Shown: piece by piece, positions 56,524 through 64,000 of the stretch
Layout of the letters: every line of letters begins with the position of its first letter
Position numbering within the stretch: position 1 is the first letter of the stretch
DNA from: Desulfocapsaceae bacterium
GTDB taxonomy: Bacteria > Desulfobacterota > Desulfobulbia > Desulfobulbales > Desulfocapsaceae
NCBI GenBank assembly: GCA_030653035.1
Contig: JAUSAB010000045.1
Location: 32,649 to 96,648, forward strand
Direction: 5' to 3'
Length of the DNA stretch: 64,000 nucleotides
The notes under the pieces: model-generated
Database searches by the model: none
Told to the model about the DNA's origin: nothing
The model's input: only the letters and a program-made list of their open reading frames with translations
Position numbers and translations under genes: made by a program

Positions 56524-57687
56524 ATGCCAAATTATCTTTTCACCTCAGAATCCGTTTCTGAAGGACATCCAGACAAGGTTGCCGATCAGATCTCTGATGC
56601 CATTCTCGACGCCATCCTCACCCAGGATCCACTTGCACGTGTTGGTTGTGAAACCATGGTCACAACCGGTATGGCTATTATTGCAGGTGAGATCACTACC
56701 ACTGCCTGGGTCGATATGCCCGATGTGGTTCGCAAGACTATTCGTTCTATTGGTTACAACTCCTCGGTAATGGGTTTTGACTGGCAATCCTGTGCCGTAC
56801 TGACCTCCATTGACAAACAATCTCCAGATATTGCCCAAGGCGTAAACGAAGGCACGGGTATCGATCTTGACCAAGGGGCCGGTGACCAAGGGTTGATGTT
56901 TGGCTATGCCTGTAATGAAACCAAGGTGCTGATGCCCATGCCGATCACCTATGCCCACCGCTTGGTCAAACGTCAATCGGAGGTACGTAAATCCGGTCGT
57001 CTCCCCTGGCTGCGTCCTGACGCCAAAAGCCAGGTAACCATTGAATATGAGAATAATGTACCAAAACGGGTAGAGGCGGTCGTTCTCTCCACCCAGCACG
57101 ATGAAACTATCAACTATGAAGATCTGAAAGAAGGGGTCATGGAAGAGATCATCAAGCCGATCCTGCCTGTTGACATGATTGATGCCAACACCAAATACTA
57201 TATCAACCCCACCGGTCGTTTCGTAATCGGCGGACCAGTTGGTGATTGCGGCGTAACAGGACGGAAGATTATTGTTGACACCTACGGCGGCAAAGGATCA
57301 CATGGCGGTGGGGCCTTTTCCGGGAAAGATCCTTCCAAGGTTGACCGGTCCTCTTCCTATATGGGACGCTATATTGCCAAAAACATTGTCGCAGCCGGTC
57401 TGGCCACGGAGATTGAAGTCCAGGTTGCATACGCCATCGGGATCTCCCAACCTGTATCCATCAATGTGAACAGCTTTGGCACAGGCAAGATCTCCGATGA
57501 TCTCATCAAAGCCCTTATTCTCCGCCACTTCGATCTGCGCCCCAAGGCAATTATCCAGCACCTGAACCTGTTGCGTCCCATCTATCAGGCCACTGCCGCA
57601 TACGGCCATTTTGGTCGAGAGCGAGAAGACTTCACATGGGAGAAAACAGACAAGGCCACGATCCTTCGAGAGGATGCCAAGCTTTAA
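56524..57687 (+). CDS. metK: S-adenosylmethionine synthase
   Basis: From ATG 56524 ([19 protein letters not shown], 387 residues) a complete Met[17 protein letters not shown] binds [19 protein letters not shown] is the GAGDQG metal-site motif, and [20 protein letters not shown] is the C-terminal active-site segment. It makes SAM from methionine and ATP, feeding AhcY directly downstream in the methyl cycle. Confidence 0.96.
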   Translation: MPNYLFTSESVSEGHPDKVADQISDAILDAILTQDPLARVGCETMVTTGMAIIAGEITTTAWVDMPDVVRKTIRSIGYNSSVMGFDWQSCAVLTSIDKQSPDIAQGVNEGTGIDLDQGAGDQGLMFGYACNETKVLMPMPITYAHRLVKRQSEVRKSGRLPWLRPDAKSQVTIEYENNVPKRVEAVVLSTQHDETINYEDLKEGVMEEIIKPILPVDMIDANTKYYINPTGRFVIGGPVGDCGVTGRKIIVDTYGGKGSHGGGAFSGKDPSKVDRSSSYMGRYIAKNIVAAGLATEIEVQVAYAIGISQPVSINVNSFGTGKISDDLIKALILRHFDLRPKAIIQHLNLLRPIYQATAAYGHFGREREDFTWEKTDKATILREDAKL

Positions 57688-57750
57688 AAAGCTTCTTGCT
57701 GTGTAATCTGTAAAACTGATAAAATCACATTTTTTTAAAGAACAACCCTC

Positions 57751-57793
57751 CCACCTGTTCTGCTCCTCATTACAGGTGGGCCTTTCTTTTCTA
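57751..57793 (+). terminator. Terminator between metK and ahcY
   Basis: CCCACCTGT pairs with ACAGGTGGG around a 13-base loop and is followed by a T-rich tract. It lies 63 bp after the metK stop, so ahcY probably has its own promoter or relies on read-through. Confidence 0.75.
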
Positions 57794-57824
57794 ACTTATC
57801 CTTTTCACACCGAGGTATTTTTTA

Positions 57825-59123
57825 ATGACCACACCTAAAATTGATTACAAGGTAGCCGATATGTCCCTTGCCGCATGGGGCAGGAAAGAAATCGAAATTG
57901 CCGAGACAGAAATGCCTGGCCTGATGGCCCTCCGCAATGAATATCATACTGCACAACCGCTTAAAGGCGCCCGTATCGCCGGATGTCTGCATATGACGAT
58001 CCAGACCGCCGTACTTATGGAGACCCTGGTTAATCTCGGCGCCGAGCTTCGCTGGTCATCCTGCAATATCTTTTCCACCCAGGATCATGCCGCCGCTGCC
58101 ATGGCTGCTTCCGGAATTCCGACCTTTGCCTGGAAAGGAGAAAATGAAGAAGAATTCTGGTGGTGCATCGATCAGACCATTTTTGGCCCTGACAACTGGC
58201 GTCCCAACATGATCCTTGATGATGGGGGAGATCTTACCCTGATCATGCATGACAAGTACAAAGACGACATGAAAAATATCCGCGGCATCAGCGAAGAAAC
58301 TACCACTGGGGTCCATCGCCTCAATGAGATGGCCAAGAACGGTAAGCTGATGTGCCCGGCCTTTAATGTCAATGACTCGGTTACTAAATCAAAATTTGAC
58401 AATCTGTACGGCTGTCGCGAGTCATTAATCGACGGCATCAAACGGGCAACGGATGTGATGATTGCCGGCAAAAACGCCGTTGTCGTTGGTTTTGGCGATG
58501 TGGGCAAGGGTTGCGCTCAAGCACTGCGTGGCATGGGTGCCACCGTCTATATCACAGAAATCGACCCTATCTGTGCCTTACAGGCGGCAATGGAGGGGTA
58601 TCGAGTGATCACAATGGCAGAAGCTGCCCCCATTGGTAATATCTTTGTGACCTGTACCGGTAACCTCCGCGTCATCACCCGACCCCACATGGAACAGATG
58701 CCAGATCAGGCGATTGTCTGCAATATCGGTCACTTTGATTCAGAGATTGATATTGCCGGAATCCGGGATCTCCCTTGGGATAATATAAAGCCCCAGGTCG
58801 ATCACGTTATCTTCCCTGACGGCAAAAAGATTATCATCCTGGCCGAAGGACGACTGGTTAATCTGGGTTGCGCCACAGGCCATCCCAGCTTTGTTATGAG
58901 CAATTCATTCACCAACCAGGTTCTGGCCCAGATTGAACTTTGGAAAAATCCTGAAAAGTACGAAAACAAGGTCTATTTTCTGCCTAAAAATCTGGATGAG
59001 ATGGTCGCCAGACTGCACCTGCAGAAAATCGGGGCCCATCTTACCGTCCTGACCCAGGAACAAGCTGACTACATTGGGGTACCGCTGGCAGGGCCTTATA
59101 AACCTGATTATTACCGATATTAA
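57825..59123 (+). CDS. ahcY: Adenosylhomocysteinase
   Basis: A 432-residue SAH hydrolase. The NAD-binding motif [18 protein letters not shown] lies near residue 225, and the N-terminal [21 protein letters not shown] and C-terminal segment ending [10 protein letters not shown] are typical (short forms: [24 protein letters not shown]). It hydrolyses S-adenosylhomocysteine to adenosine and homocysteine, removing the product of SAM-dependent methylation. It lacks the roughly 40-residue insert common in many bacteria, so it has the short vertebrate-like length. Confidence 0.95.
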   Translation: MTTPKIDYKVADMSLAAWGRKEIEIAETEMPGLMALRNEYHTAQPLKGARIAGCLHMTIQTAVLMETLVNLGAELRWSSCNIFSTQDHAAAAMAASGIPTFAWKGENEEEFWWCIDQTIFGPDNWRPNMILDDGGDLTLIMHDKYKDDMKNIRGISEETTTGVHRLNEMAKNGKLMCPAFNVNDSVTKSKFDNLYGCRESLIDGIKRATDVMIAGKNAVVVGFGDVGKGCAQALRGMGATVYITEIDPICALQAAMEGYRVITMAEAAPIGNIFVTCTGNLRVITRPHMEQMPDQAIVCNIGHFDSEIDIAGIRDLPWDNIKPQVDHVIFPDGKKIIILAEGRLVNLGCATGHPSFVMSNSFTNQVLAQIELWKNPEKYENKVYFLPKNLDEMVARLHLQKIGAHLTVLTQEQADYIGVPLAGPYKPDYYRY

Positions 59124-59134
59124 GGCAGAATGTT

Positions 59135-59188
59135 GAAGGCAGATATTTAATCCATTAGATTTACACAATATATTAAATATCTGCCTTC
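59135..59188. terminator. 17-bp hairpin between ahcY and birA
   Basis: GAAGGCAGATATTTAAT and its exact reverse complement (59135-59151 and 59172-59188) with a 20-base loop. The right arm overlaps the last codons of birA on the other strand. Serves the convergent ahcY and birA. Confidence 0.7.
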
Positions 59189-59952
59189 CCTGTCTTCTCA
59201 CACAACCTTGAGGCCAAAGTCACATCACCAGACAGCACCTCGTGGCTCATTCCCGAGTGATCTCGAACCATCAATGTGCCACTGCTATCCACCCCAAGGG
59301 ACTCACCATAAACAACTTCACCCGCAGGAGTAACCCACTTCATCCACCTGCCTTGCAACATATCCCGTTCTCGCCACTGGCTCAAGATAGCTGCAAAGCC
59401 TTCTCTCTCGAGTTGTAACAACAGTTGCAGAAGCCTGACCCGAATTCCTGCAAAAATGCTCCAGATATCATGTTTTTTGCCGGTCTCGATGAAGACGGAT
59501 GTAGCTGTTTCCTGCAACTCTGATGGAAAGGCGCCTTTCTCACTATTAATATTTACCCCTATCCCCACAAGGACGAAATTCCGTTCATCAGTGTCCTGCA
59601 AAGAAGATGTCTCCACCAGAATCCCACCACATTTCCGGCCAGAAATATAAATATCATTGGGCCATTTGAGCTGTGACTGCAGCTGACATATCTCTTTCAA
59701 GGCCAGACTCACAGCCAGGCCTGCGGTTAATGTTATTTTGGAATAGTCCTCAACCGCAAGTTCTGGTCGTACCAGAATCGTGCAGTACAGACCTTTTCCA
59801 GAAGGCGATTGCCATGCCTTCCCTAATCGCCCCCTTCCAGCCGTCTGGCTGCCTGCCAGAATTGCAAAGCCATGGGGCTTGTCTTCACCTACAAGTTCCC
59901 GAGCTACACGGTTCGTTGAATCAACCGTCTCAAAAAACAGCGTATCTTTCAT
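59173..59952 (-). CDS. birA: Biotin--[acetyl-CoA-carboxylase] ligase
   Basis: From ATG 59952 (AGGA ribosome-binding site upstream; 59979 is an alternative) 259 residues. GSQTAGRGRLGKAWQSPSGKGLY is the biotinyl-AMP binding loop (short form: AGRGRLGKAWQSPSG), followed by LKWPNDIYISGRKCGGILVE. It attaches biotin to carboxylase carrier proteins. There is no N-terminal DNA-binding domain, so unlike E. coli BirA it should not act as a repressor. Confidence 0.92.
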   Translation of the reverse strand: MKDTLFFETVDSTNRVARELVGEDKPHGFAILAGSQTAGRGRLGKAWQSPSGKGLYCTILVRPELAVEDYSKITLTAGLAVSLALKEICQLQSQLKWPNDIYISGRKCGGILVETSSLQDTDERNFVLVGIGVNINSEKGAFPSELQETATSVFIETGKKHDIWSIFAGIRVRLLQLLLQLEREGFAAILSQWRERDMLQGRWMKWVTPAGEVVYGESLGVDSSGTLMVRDHSGMSHEVLSGDVTLASRLCEKTGKADI

Positions 59953-59984
59953 GACATTCCTGAATGTTCCTGTGGACAAAAGGC

Positions 59985-60018
59985 AAAAAAAAAGTGCCGA
60001 GTATTAAACTCGGCACTT
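59985..60018 (-). terminator. Rho-independent terminator of the dsr operon
   Basis: On the minus strand GTGCCGAG pairs with CTCGGCAC around a 7-base loop and is followed by a run of nine T. It lies 27 bp after the dsrD stop and marks the end of the dsrABD transcript. Confidence 0.88.
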
Positions 60019-60045
60019 CATCAACTCTCAACTACAAGAATTTAA

Positions 60046-60291
60046 TTAATTTACACCAGATGCACCTTCTTCATTCTTGATACGATTCTTCATGGCATAC
60101 ATGGTGGTTGAACCGGAAGACCAGAACATCAACTTTCCTTCCTTGACCAGATCGTTGGCAGCATTCTTAACAACACGTGGTTTTGAATCAGGATCACATG
60201 CGTAAAAATCTTTGATATAGAGCTGTGGTTTCGGAGCAGTTTCTGCCTTCTTCAAAATCGCAGCCTTCAGCTCTTCAATACTTAATGCCAT
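60046..60291 (-). CDS. dsrD: Dissimilatory sulfite reductase-associated protein DsrD
   Basis: An 81-residue DsrD. ELKAAILKKAETAPKPQLYIK and DLVKEGKLMFWSSGSTTMYAM (short forms: AETAPKPQLYIKDFY, KLMFWSSGSTTMYAMK) are the winged-helix family signature. DsrD is found in sulfate reducers and stimulates DsrAB activity. It follows dsrB at a gap of 93 bp that contains a strong hairpin, and is followed by the operon terminator. Confidence 0.95.
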   Translation of the reverse strand: MALSIEELKAAILKKAETAPKPQLYIKDFYACDPDSKPRVVKNAANDLVKEGKLMFWSSGSTTMYAMKNRIKNEEGASGVN

Positions 60292-60334
60292 AGCAGATAC
60301 TCCTATAAAATTTGTGAGCAGCCAAGCAACCAGC

Positions 60335-60374
60335 TGATATGGCCGAGTTTAACCATTTAAAATCGGCCATATCA
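60335..60374 (-). promoter_or_regulatory. 12-bp perfect hairpin between dsrB and dsrD
   Basis: TGATATGGCCGA and TCGGCCATATCA flank a 16-base loop on the minus strand. No T run follows, so it is unlikely to be a simple terminator; it may stabilise or process the mRNA to set different levels of DsrD and DsrAB. Confidence 0.6.
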
Positions 60375-60384
60375 TCCATATCAA

Positions 60385-61512
60385 TTACTTGACATGAGTG
60401 GTGTACTTGAACTGAGTAGTCGTACGCCAAGTGTCATAGGCCAGACGATAATCATCGATACTCTTGATGGTGAATGGAATATTGCACTTCTCAAAGAATT
60501 TCTCCCAACCAATACGCTCTGCCCACTCGCCAACACGCTCATACTTACGGGCATCTTTAGCATAAACTTCCAAAATACCCTTAACAGCGGCAACGGTCTC
60601 AGGCCAACGGGGCGGAGTGTTGGGCAGGAATGGGATAACCAACTTGGAGAACTTCGGGGCCGACCTTGAGTTGGAAACCTTACCACCTACCAGGATGGCA
60701 ATACCGTCACCATCAGGGTCAGCAAGGGGCATGGCAGGACACATGGTGTAGCAGTTACCGCAGAACATACAACGTTCAGCATTAACGGCTACCGTCTTGA
60801 TCTCCTCACCATCCACCATGGCCTTAGCAGGCTTAACAGCACCAAGAGGGCACGAAGCGATCGCCAGGGGCAGCTCACAAACACCGGTGATACGCTTGTG
60901 ATCGATCATTGGCGGCTTACGATGTATCCCAAGGATGGCAATATCAGAGGCATGAACAGCACCACACATATTCAGACAGCAGGCAAGGGCAATACGGACC
61001 TGAGCTGGCAGAGTCATAGAGGTGAAGTAATCAAAGAGCTCATCCATAACCGCTTTAACAACGCCAGATGCGTCGGTGGCTGGGGTATGGCAATGAACCC
61101 ATCCCTGAGTATGAACAATATTGGTCACACCGGCACCGGTTCCACCAACAGGGAACTTGTTGCCACGACTTTTCAGTTCATCCAACAGAGGCTGAACCTT
61201 GGCCTTAGAATCCACCATGAACTCTACGTTATTACGGGTGGTAAAGCGAAAGAAACCATCACAATGCTTATCCGCAATGTCACACATCTCACGGATAAGT
61301 TCGATGGAAATCAGACGGGCAGCCCCGACACGGACTGTCCAACACTCGTCACCGGTCTCTGATTTATGTACCAGAACACCTGGTTGAGTGATTTCATGCC
61401 ACAGCCATTTGCCTTTGTTGGCAGCAATAACTGGGGGGAAAAACTCAGAATAATATCTGGGACCGATGTCGGAAATTCTGTCTACCATCGGATTGGCTGG
61501 ATCATAAGCCAT
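60385..61512 (-). CDS. dsrB: Dissimilatory sulfite reductase beta subunit DsrB
   Basis: A 375-residue DsrB with an AAGGAG ribosome-binding site. Visible features: [14 protein letters not shown] and [16 protein letters not shown] (siroheme and [4Fe-4S] site), and a ferredoxin domain with [15 protein letters not shown]. DsrAB reduces sulfite to a DsrC-bound trisulfide in the last step of sulfate respiration. It lies 50 bp downstream of dsrA. Confidence 0.97.
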   Translation of the reverse strand: MAYDPANPMVDRISDIGPRYYSEFFPPVIAANKGKWLWHEITQPGVLVHKSETGDECWTVRVGAARLISIELIREMCDIADKHCDGFFRFTTRNNVEFMVDSKAKVQPLLDELKSRGNKFPVGGTGAGVTNIVHTQGWVHCHTPATDASGVVKAVMDELFDYFTSMTLPAQVRIALACCLNMCGAVHASDIAILGIHRKPPMIDHKRITGVCELPLAIASCPLGAVKPAKAMVDGEEIKTVAVNAERCMFCGNCYTMCPAMPLADPDGDGIAILVGGKVSNSRSAPKFSKLVIPFLPNTPPRWPETVAAVKGILEVYAKDARKYERVGEWAERIGWEKFFEKCNIPFTIKSIDDYRLAYDTWRTTTQFKYTTHVK

Positions 61513-61562
61513 AATGTTAATCTCCTTAATGTATACGAGAAATTACTCGATTTAACTTCTAA

Positions 61563-62843
61563 TTAAGCTGCGTGACGAGCACGGAACTCTTCAACATCAC
61601 GGCTCCATCCACCCTCAACCTCTTCTTCCTGCCAGAAAACGTAAGGATTCGAACGAGGCTCTTTTATATGCTGGGGAATTGGCTCAAGATCCATAACCTT
61701 GATAAAGGTCGGCAGACCAACTCGCTGCATGGTCTCACCCACGCGCTCACGATTCTTACCAACTTCCATCCACCAATCCCAGACCTTCTCAATGAACTCA
61801 ATCAACTCTTCAAACTCATTATCAGCAGAGACCTTCATGAAGGGAACAATCAGGGTTGCAAACTGGGCGCCATCAAGAATCGGGGCCTTGGCACCAACAC
61901 AGATGGTCGCACCTTGCTCCAAACCTGGACGAAGGGCACGAGGCATAACATTCAGACAATGCATGCATCGGGTACACTCGGCATCATCGATCTTTAACTC
62001 ACCACCTTCCATCCACATACAACCGGTTGGACAAAGGGCAATCACCTCTTTCTGAATGTCAAATTTACCCCAGTCACGACCGGCATGGGCACCGCCGTTT
62101 GATGGGATATTACCAGCGACATACTCTTTTACGGCAGCCTGGTCGATACGGATGTTATCCCGCCAGGTGCCGATAACCGCCACATCTGAACGGGCGATAG
62201 AGGCAACACAGTCATTGGGGCAACCGGAAAACTTGAATTTGAACTTATATGGGAAAGCAGGACGATGAATCTCATCCTGATAGTGCATGGTCAGATGATG
62301 GCAGCACTCTTCCGTATCATAGCAGGCCCACTCACAGCGGGACTGACCAATACAGTTGGCAGGGGTCCGCAGGTTGGAACCAGAACCACCCAGGTCCTGC
62401 TGTAAATCATGGGACAGCTCGTAGAAGAAAGGCTCCAGTGCCTCAGTACGGCAACCAAGCATAATCATGTCACCAGTAGAACCGTGCATATTGGTCATAC
62501 CGGAACCATATTTCTCCCAAAGGGCGCAGAGAGAGCGAAGATGTTTGGTGGAATAATACTTGGAAGCAGGCTGGGCGAGACGAACAGTGTGGAAATGCTC
62601 AACACCTGGAAAACGCTTTGGAAGGTCGGAATAACGACCAACAATACCACCACCATACCCGAAAACACCAACGATACCGCCATGTTTCCAATGGGTAATC
62701 TTTTCTTTGTAGGACAGTTCCACCTGACCAAGAATATCCCAACACGTTGGACTTTTCTCTGCCTGGCGCTTAATGTCGGTTACGAAGCTTGGCCATGGGC
62801 CTTTTTCAAGCTCATCCAACAGGGGCGTCTCATGCTTTGCCAT
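61563..62843 (-). CDS. dsrA: Dissimilatory sulfite reductase alpha subunit DsrA
   Basis: A 426-residue DsrA with an AAGGAGG ribosome-binding site at ideal spacing. Siroheme-cluster cysteines are C164-x5-C170 (CIGQSRC) and C208-x3-C212 (SGCPNDC). The ferredoxin domain has C271, C275, C290, C293 and C296 (CPTGCMWM ... CTRCMHCLNVMP). First gene of the dsrA-dsrB-dsrD operon. Reductive rather than oxidative use is suggested by dsrD. Confidence 0.98.
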   Translation of the reverse strand: MAKHETPLLDELEKGPWPSFVTDIKRQAEKSPTCWDILGQVELSYKEKITHWKHGGIVGVFGYGGGIVGRYSDLPKRFPGVEHFHTVRLAQPASKYYSTKHLRSLCALWEKYGSGMTNMHGSTGDMIMLGCRTEALEPFFYELSHDLQQDLGGSGSNLRTPANCIGQSRCEWACYDTEECCHHLTMHYQDEIHRPAFPYKFKFKFSGCPNDCVASIARSDVAVIGTWRDNIRIDQAAVKEYVAGNIPSNGGAHAGRDWGKFDIQKEVIALCPTGCMWMEGGELKIDDAECTRCMHCLNVMPRALRPGLEQGATICVGAKAPILDGAQFATLIVPFMKVSADNEFEELIEFIEKVWDWWMEVGKNRERVGETMQRVGLPTFIKVMDLEPIPQHIKEPRSNPYVFWQEEEVEGGWSRDVEEFRARHAA

Positions 62844-63413
62844 GAATTTTCCTCCTTTAAATTACTAGTTTAACTTCAACCCTTACCAGAAAATACATAC
62901 CAGCACTGCTAAACGCATCTATCTAAGATACAAGCAAAACAACACTGGCTATTACCTTACGAATGCTTTATTTTTAACACCCTTTACGAGCGGCATCGTG
63001 TAACAGTTCACTCAAAACTATACACAGTTGAATAACCATTCAGCGATCGACAATATCTCTGAACAATTTTTTTGTCAACAAAAAACGAACGAGAATTCGC
63101 CCTCAAATGAATCAATATTCATTTTTTCATTTGCCATTCATCCGCCATTCTCTCCTCCGACTTAACGCTTTTCAATAGAGCCTTTTGCAAAATAAAGAGC
63201 TTGCACCGTTGAGTACAAATAATCCTTTTTGCTCTTTGACAACCTTTTTAAGGATGCAAAGAAGTTGCTCCGCAAACGGGGTGATGGCGCGAAACCTCAA
63301 GTGCCGGGCCCACCTTACCATACCCTCTGGCCATGACATTGTTGGTGCCAGTGTCTTCTTTTAATCGACTATTGGCCCATGAGGTCAGTCGTCAATAGTG
63401 GACACCAAATCAA
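62844..63413. other. Gap between dsrA and the IS3 fragment
   Basis: About 570 bp. The part next to dsrA (to 63078) is the roughly 200-nt leader and promoter. The part from 63170 to 63400 has a different, more mixed composition and no gene I can support; it may be mobile-element debris. Confidence 0.45.
63050..63078 (-). promoter_or_regulatory. Sigma-70-type promoter of dsrABD
   Basis: On the minus strand a consensus TTGACA (63078-63073) and TATTGT (63055-63050) are 17 bp apart, placing the start near 63043, about 200 nt before the dsrA ATG. The leader is long and A+T rich. Confidence 0.65.
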
Positions 63414-63743
63414 TCATGCTGCTTTTTGCATTTTATAAAAACAGCGTTCAAATGCTGCTGGAGAAAGATAGCCAAGTCTCTTTTGCTTTCTCTGACGAGA
63501 ATAGAAAATTTCAATGTATTCTGTAATCTCTTGAATCGCCTCTTGTCGGGTTTGATAACGTTGATGGAATACAAGTTCGGTTTTCAGGATTCCCCAGAAA
63601 CTTTCTATTGGGGCATTATCATAACAGTTTCCTTTGCCGCTCACAGATGATCGTATCTTGAATTGTATCAGCAACTTACTGTATTCATGGGAGCAATATT
63701 GACTCCCCCGGTCTGAGTGATGAATTAAGCCGGCTGGCGGCAA
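63414..63743 (-). pseudogene. IS3-family transposase, C-terminal fragment
   Basis: The last 109 codons of an IS3-family (IS150-like) DDE transposase: LIHHSDRGSQYCSHEYSKLL, NCYDNAPIESFWGILKTEL (with the catalytic Glu) and a typical C-terminus. The first half, with the first two catalytic Asp, is missing: a stop codon lies 3 codons before the TTG-like start at 63743. The element edge TGGACACC is near 63392-63399. Probably inactive. Confidence 0.8.
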
Positions 63744-64000
63744 CGGCTTGGATCACCGACTGGCTCCATTAACCCGAGTTTAACGAAACCAACCCAAATC
63801 ACCCTAAAAAAAACATTTTTTTACAAAAAAGCTCAATGATTTCAATGAAAACTTTCTGGAAACAGCTTTGTAGTGCCATAATTTATCAGACATGTATTGA
63901 CATCCCGGCAGGGGTGGGGTATCGTCCATGCCATGTTTATTCGACAAACGAAAACCAGCAACTCAGTAACCGGGGATGCTTATTACACCTTCCGACTTGT
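63744..64000. other. Right-end sequence without a recognised gene
   Basis: About 257 bp to the window edge, A+T rich at 63800-63850 and mixed after. No gene or known element was recognised. Confidence 0.4.

Noticed and set aside
1..64000. tRNA, rRNA or CRISPR
   Set aside because: Scanned for T-loop sequences, rRNA cores and regularly spaced repeats; none seen.

Overview
The window looks like a chromosome segment of a sulfate-reducing deltaproteobacterium (Desulfobacterota), most likely of the Desulfobulbales. The strongest evidence is the dissimilatory sulfite reductase operon dsrA-dsrB-dsrD at the right end. Futalosine-pathway menaquinone genes (mqnB, mqnD), a MobB-MobA fusion, RemA and YicC next to gmk, and ferredoxin-type proteins fit that placement. 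No rRNA, tRNA or CRISPR was seen. The only small RNA recognised is 6S RNA downstream of zapA.

Layout. 1-4801 is an A+T-rich accessory cluster on the plus strand: a secreted repeat protein, a DUF4282 membrane protein broken by one TGA, a CsgG-like outer-membrane lipoprotein, a secreted protein with a group XII-like phospholipase A2 domain, and an exported protein of unknown function. 4798-10918 is a minus-strand housekeeping block (rlmB, gmk, remA-like, yicC, rfaE1, a DUF3786 Fe-S protein, ompH, pal) with a 180-bp MITE-like element in it. 11178-15783 holds glgP, a coupled unknown/radical SAM pair and perR. 15866-20910 holds tyrS, rny, 6S RNA, zapA, zapB-like and a Nudix gene. 20986-29123 holds an MltD-like transglycosylase, a short MoaE-like protein, HDOD and hybrid kinase signalling genes, a BrkB-like membrane protein and an RluA-family enzyme. 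29146-38038 holds amrS, bpt, gdhA, a porin behind a sigma-54-type promoter, mobBA, mqnDB, queA and an FmdB-type zinc ribbon. 38463-48473 holds trxA-trxB-bamD, an acyltransferase, an Fe-S/NIL protein, a two-kinase pair, larB, a fused secDF and a cysteine-cluster protein.

48497-56253 is the second region of unusual interest. A 913-residue membrane protein (50654-53395) starts with a domain that matches ubiquitin-conjugating (E2) enzymes, including a cysteine at the catalytic position. A transmembrane helix, a TPR-like region and two C-terminal repeats follow. It sits divergently from a cyclic-nucleotide/DUF4388 regulator. No E1, ubiquitin-like or JAB gene is nearby. Downstream lie a histidine-rich small protein and a CooT-like protein, separated by a MITE with perfect 19-bp inverted ends and a 6-bp target duplication, then kdsD and acuI.

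56524-63743 closes with metK, ahcY, birA and dsrD-dsrB-dsrA. The dsr operon has a clear sigma-70-type promoter about 200 nt upstream, a hairpin between dsrB and dsrD, and a strong terminator after dsrD. An IS3-family transposase fragment lies upstream of it.

The best candidates for something new are the membrane-anchored E2-like protein and the CsgG-like/phospholipase A2 export cluster. Function in both cases is inferred from sequence patterns read by eye.
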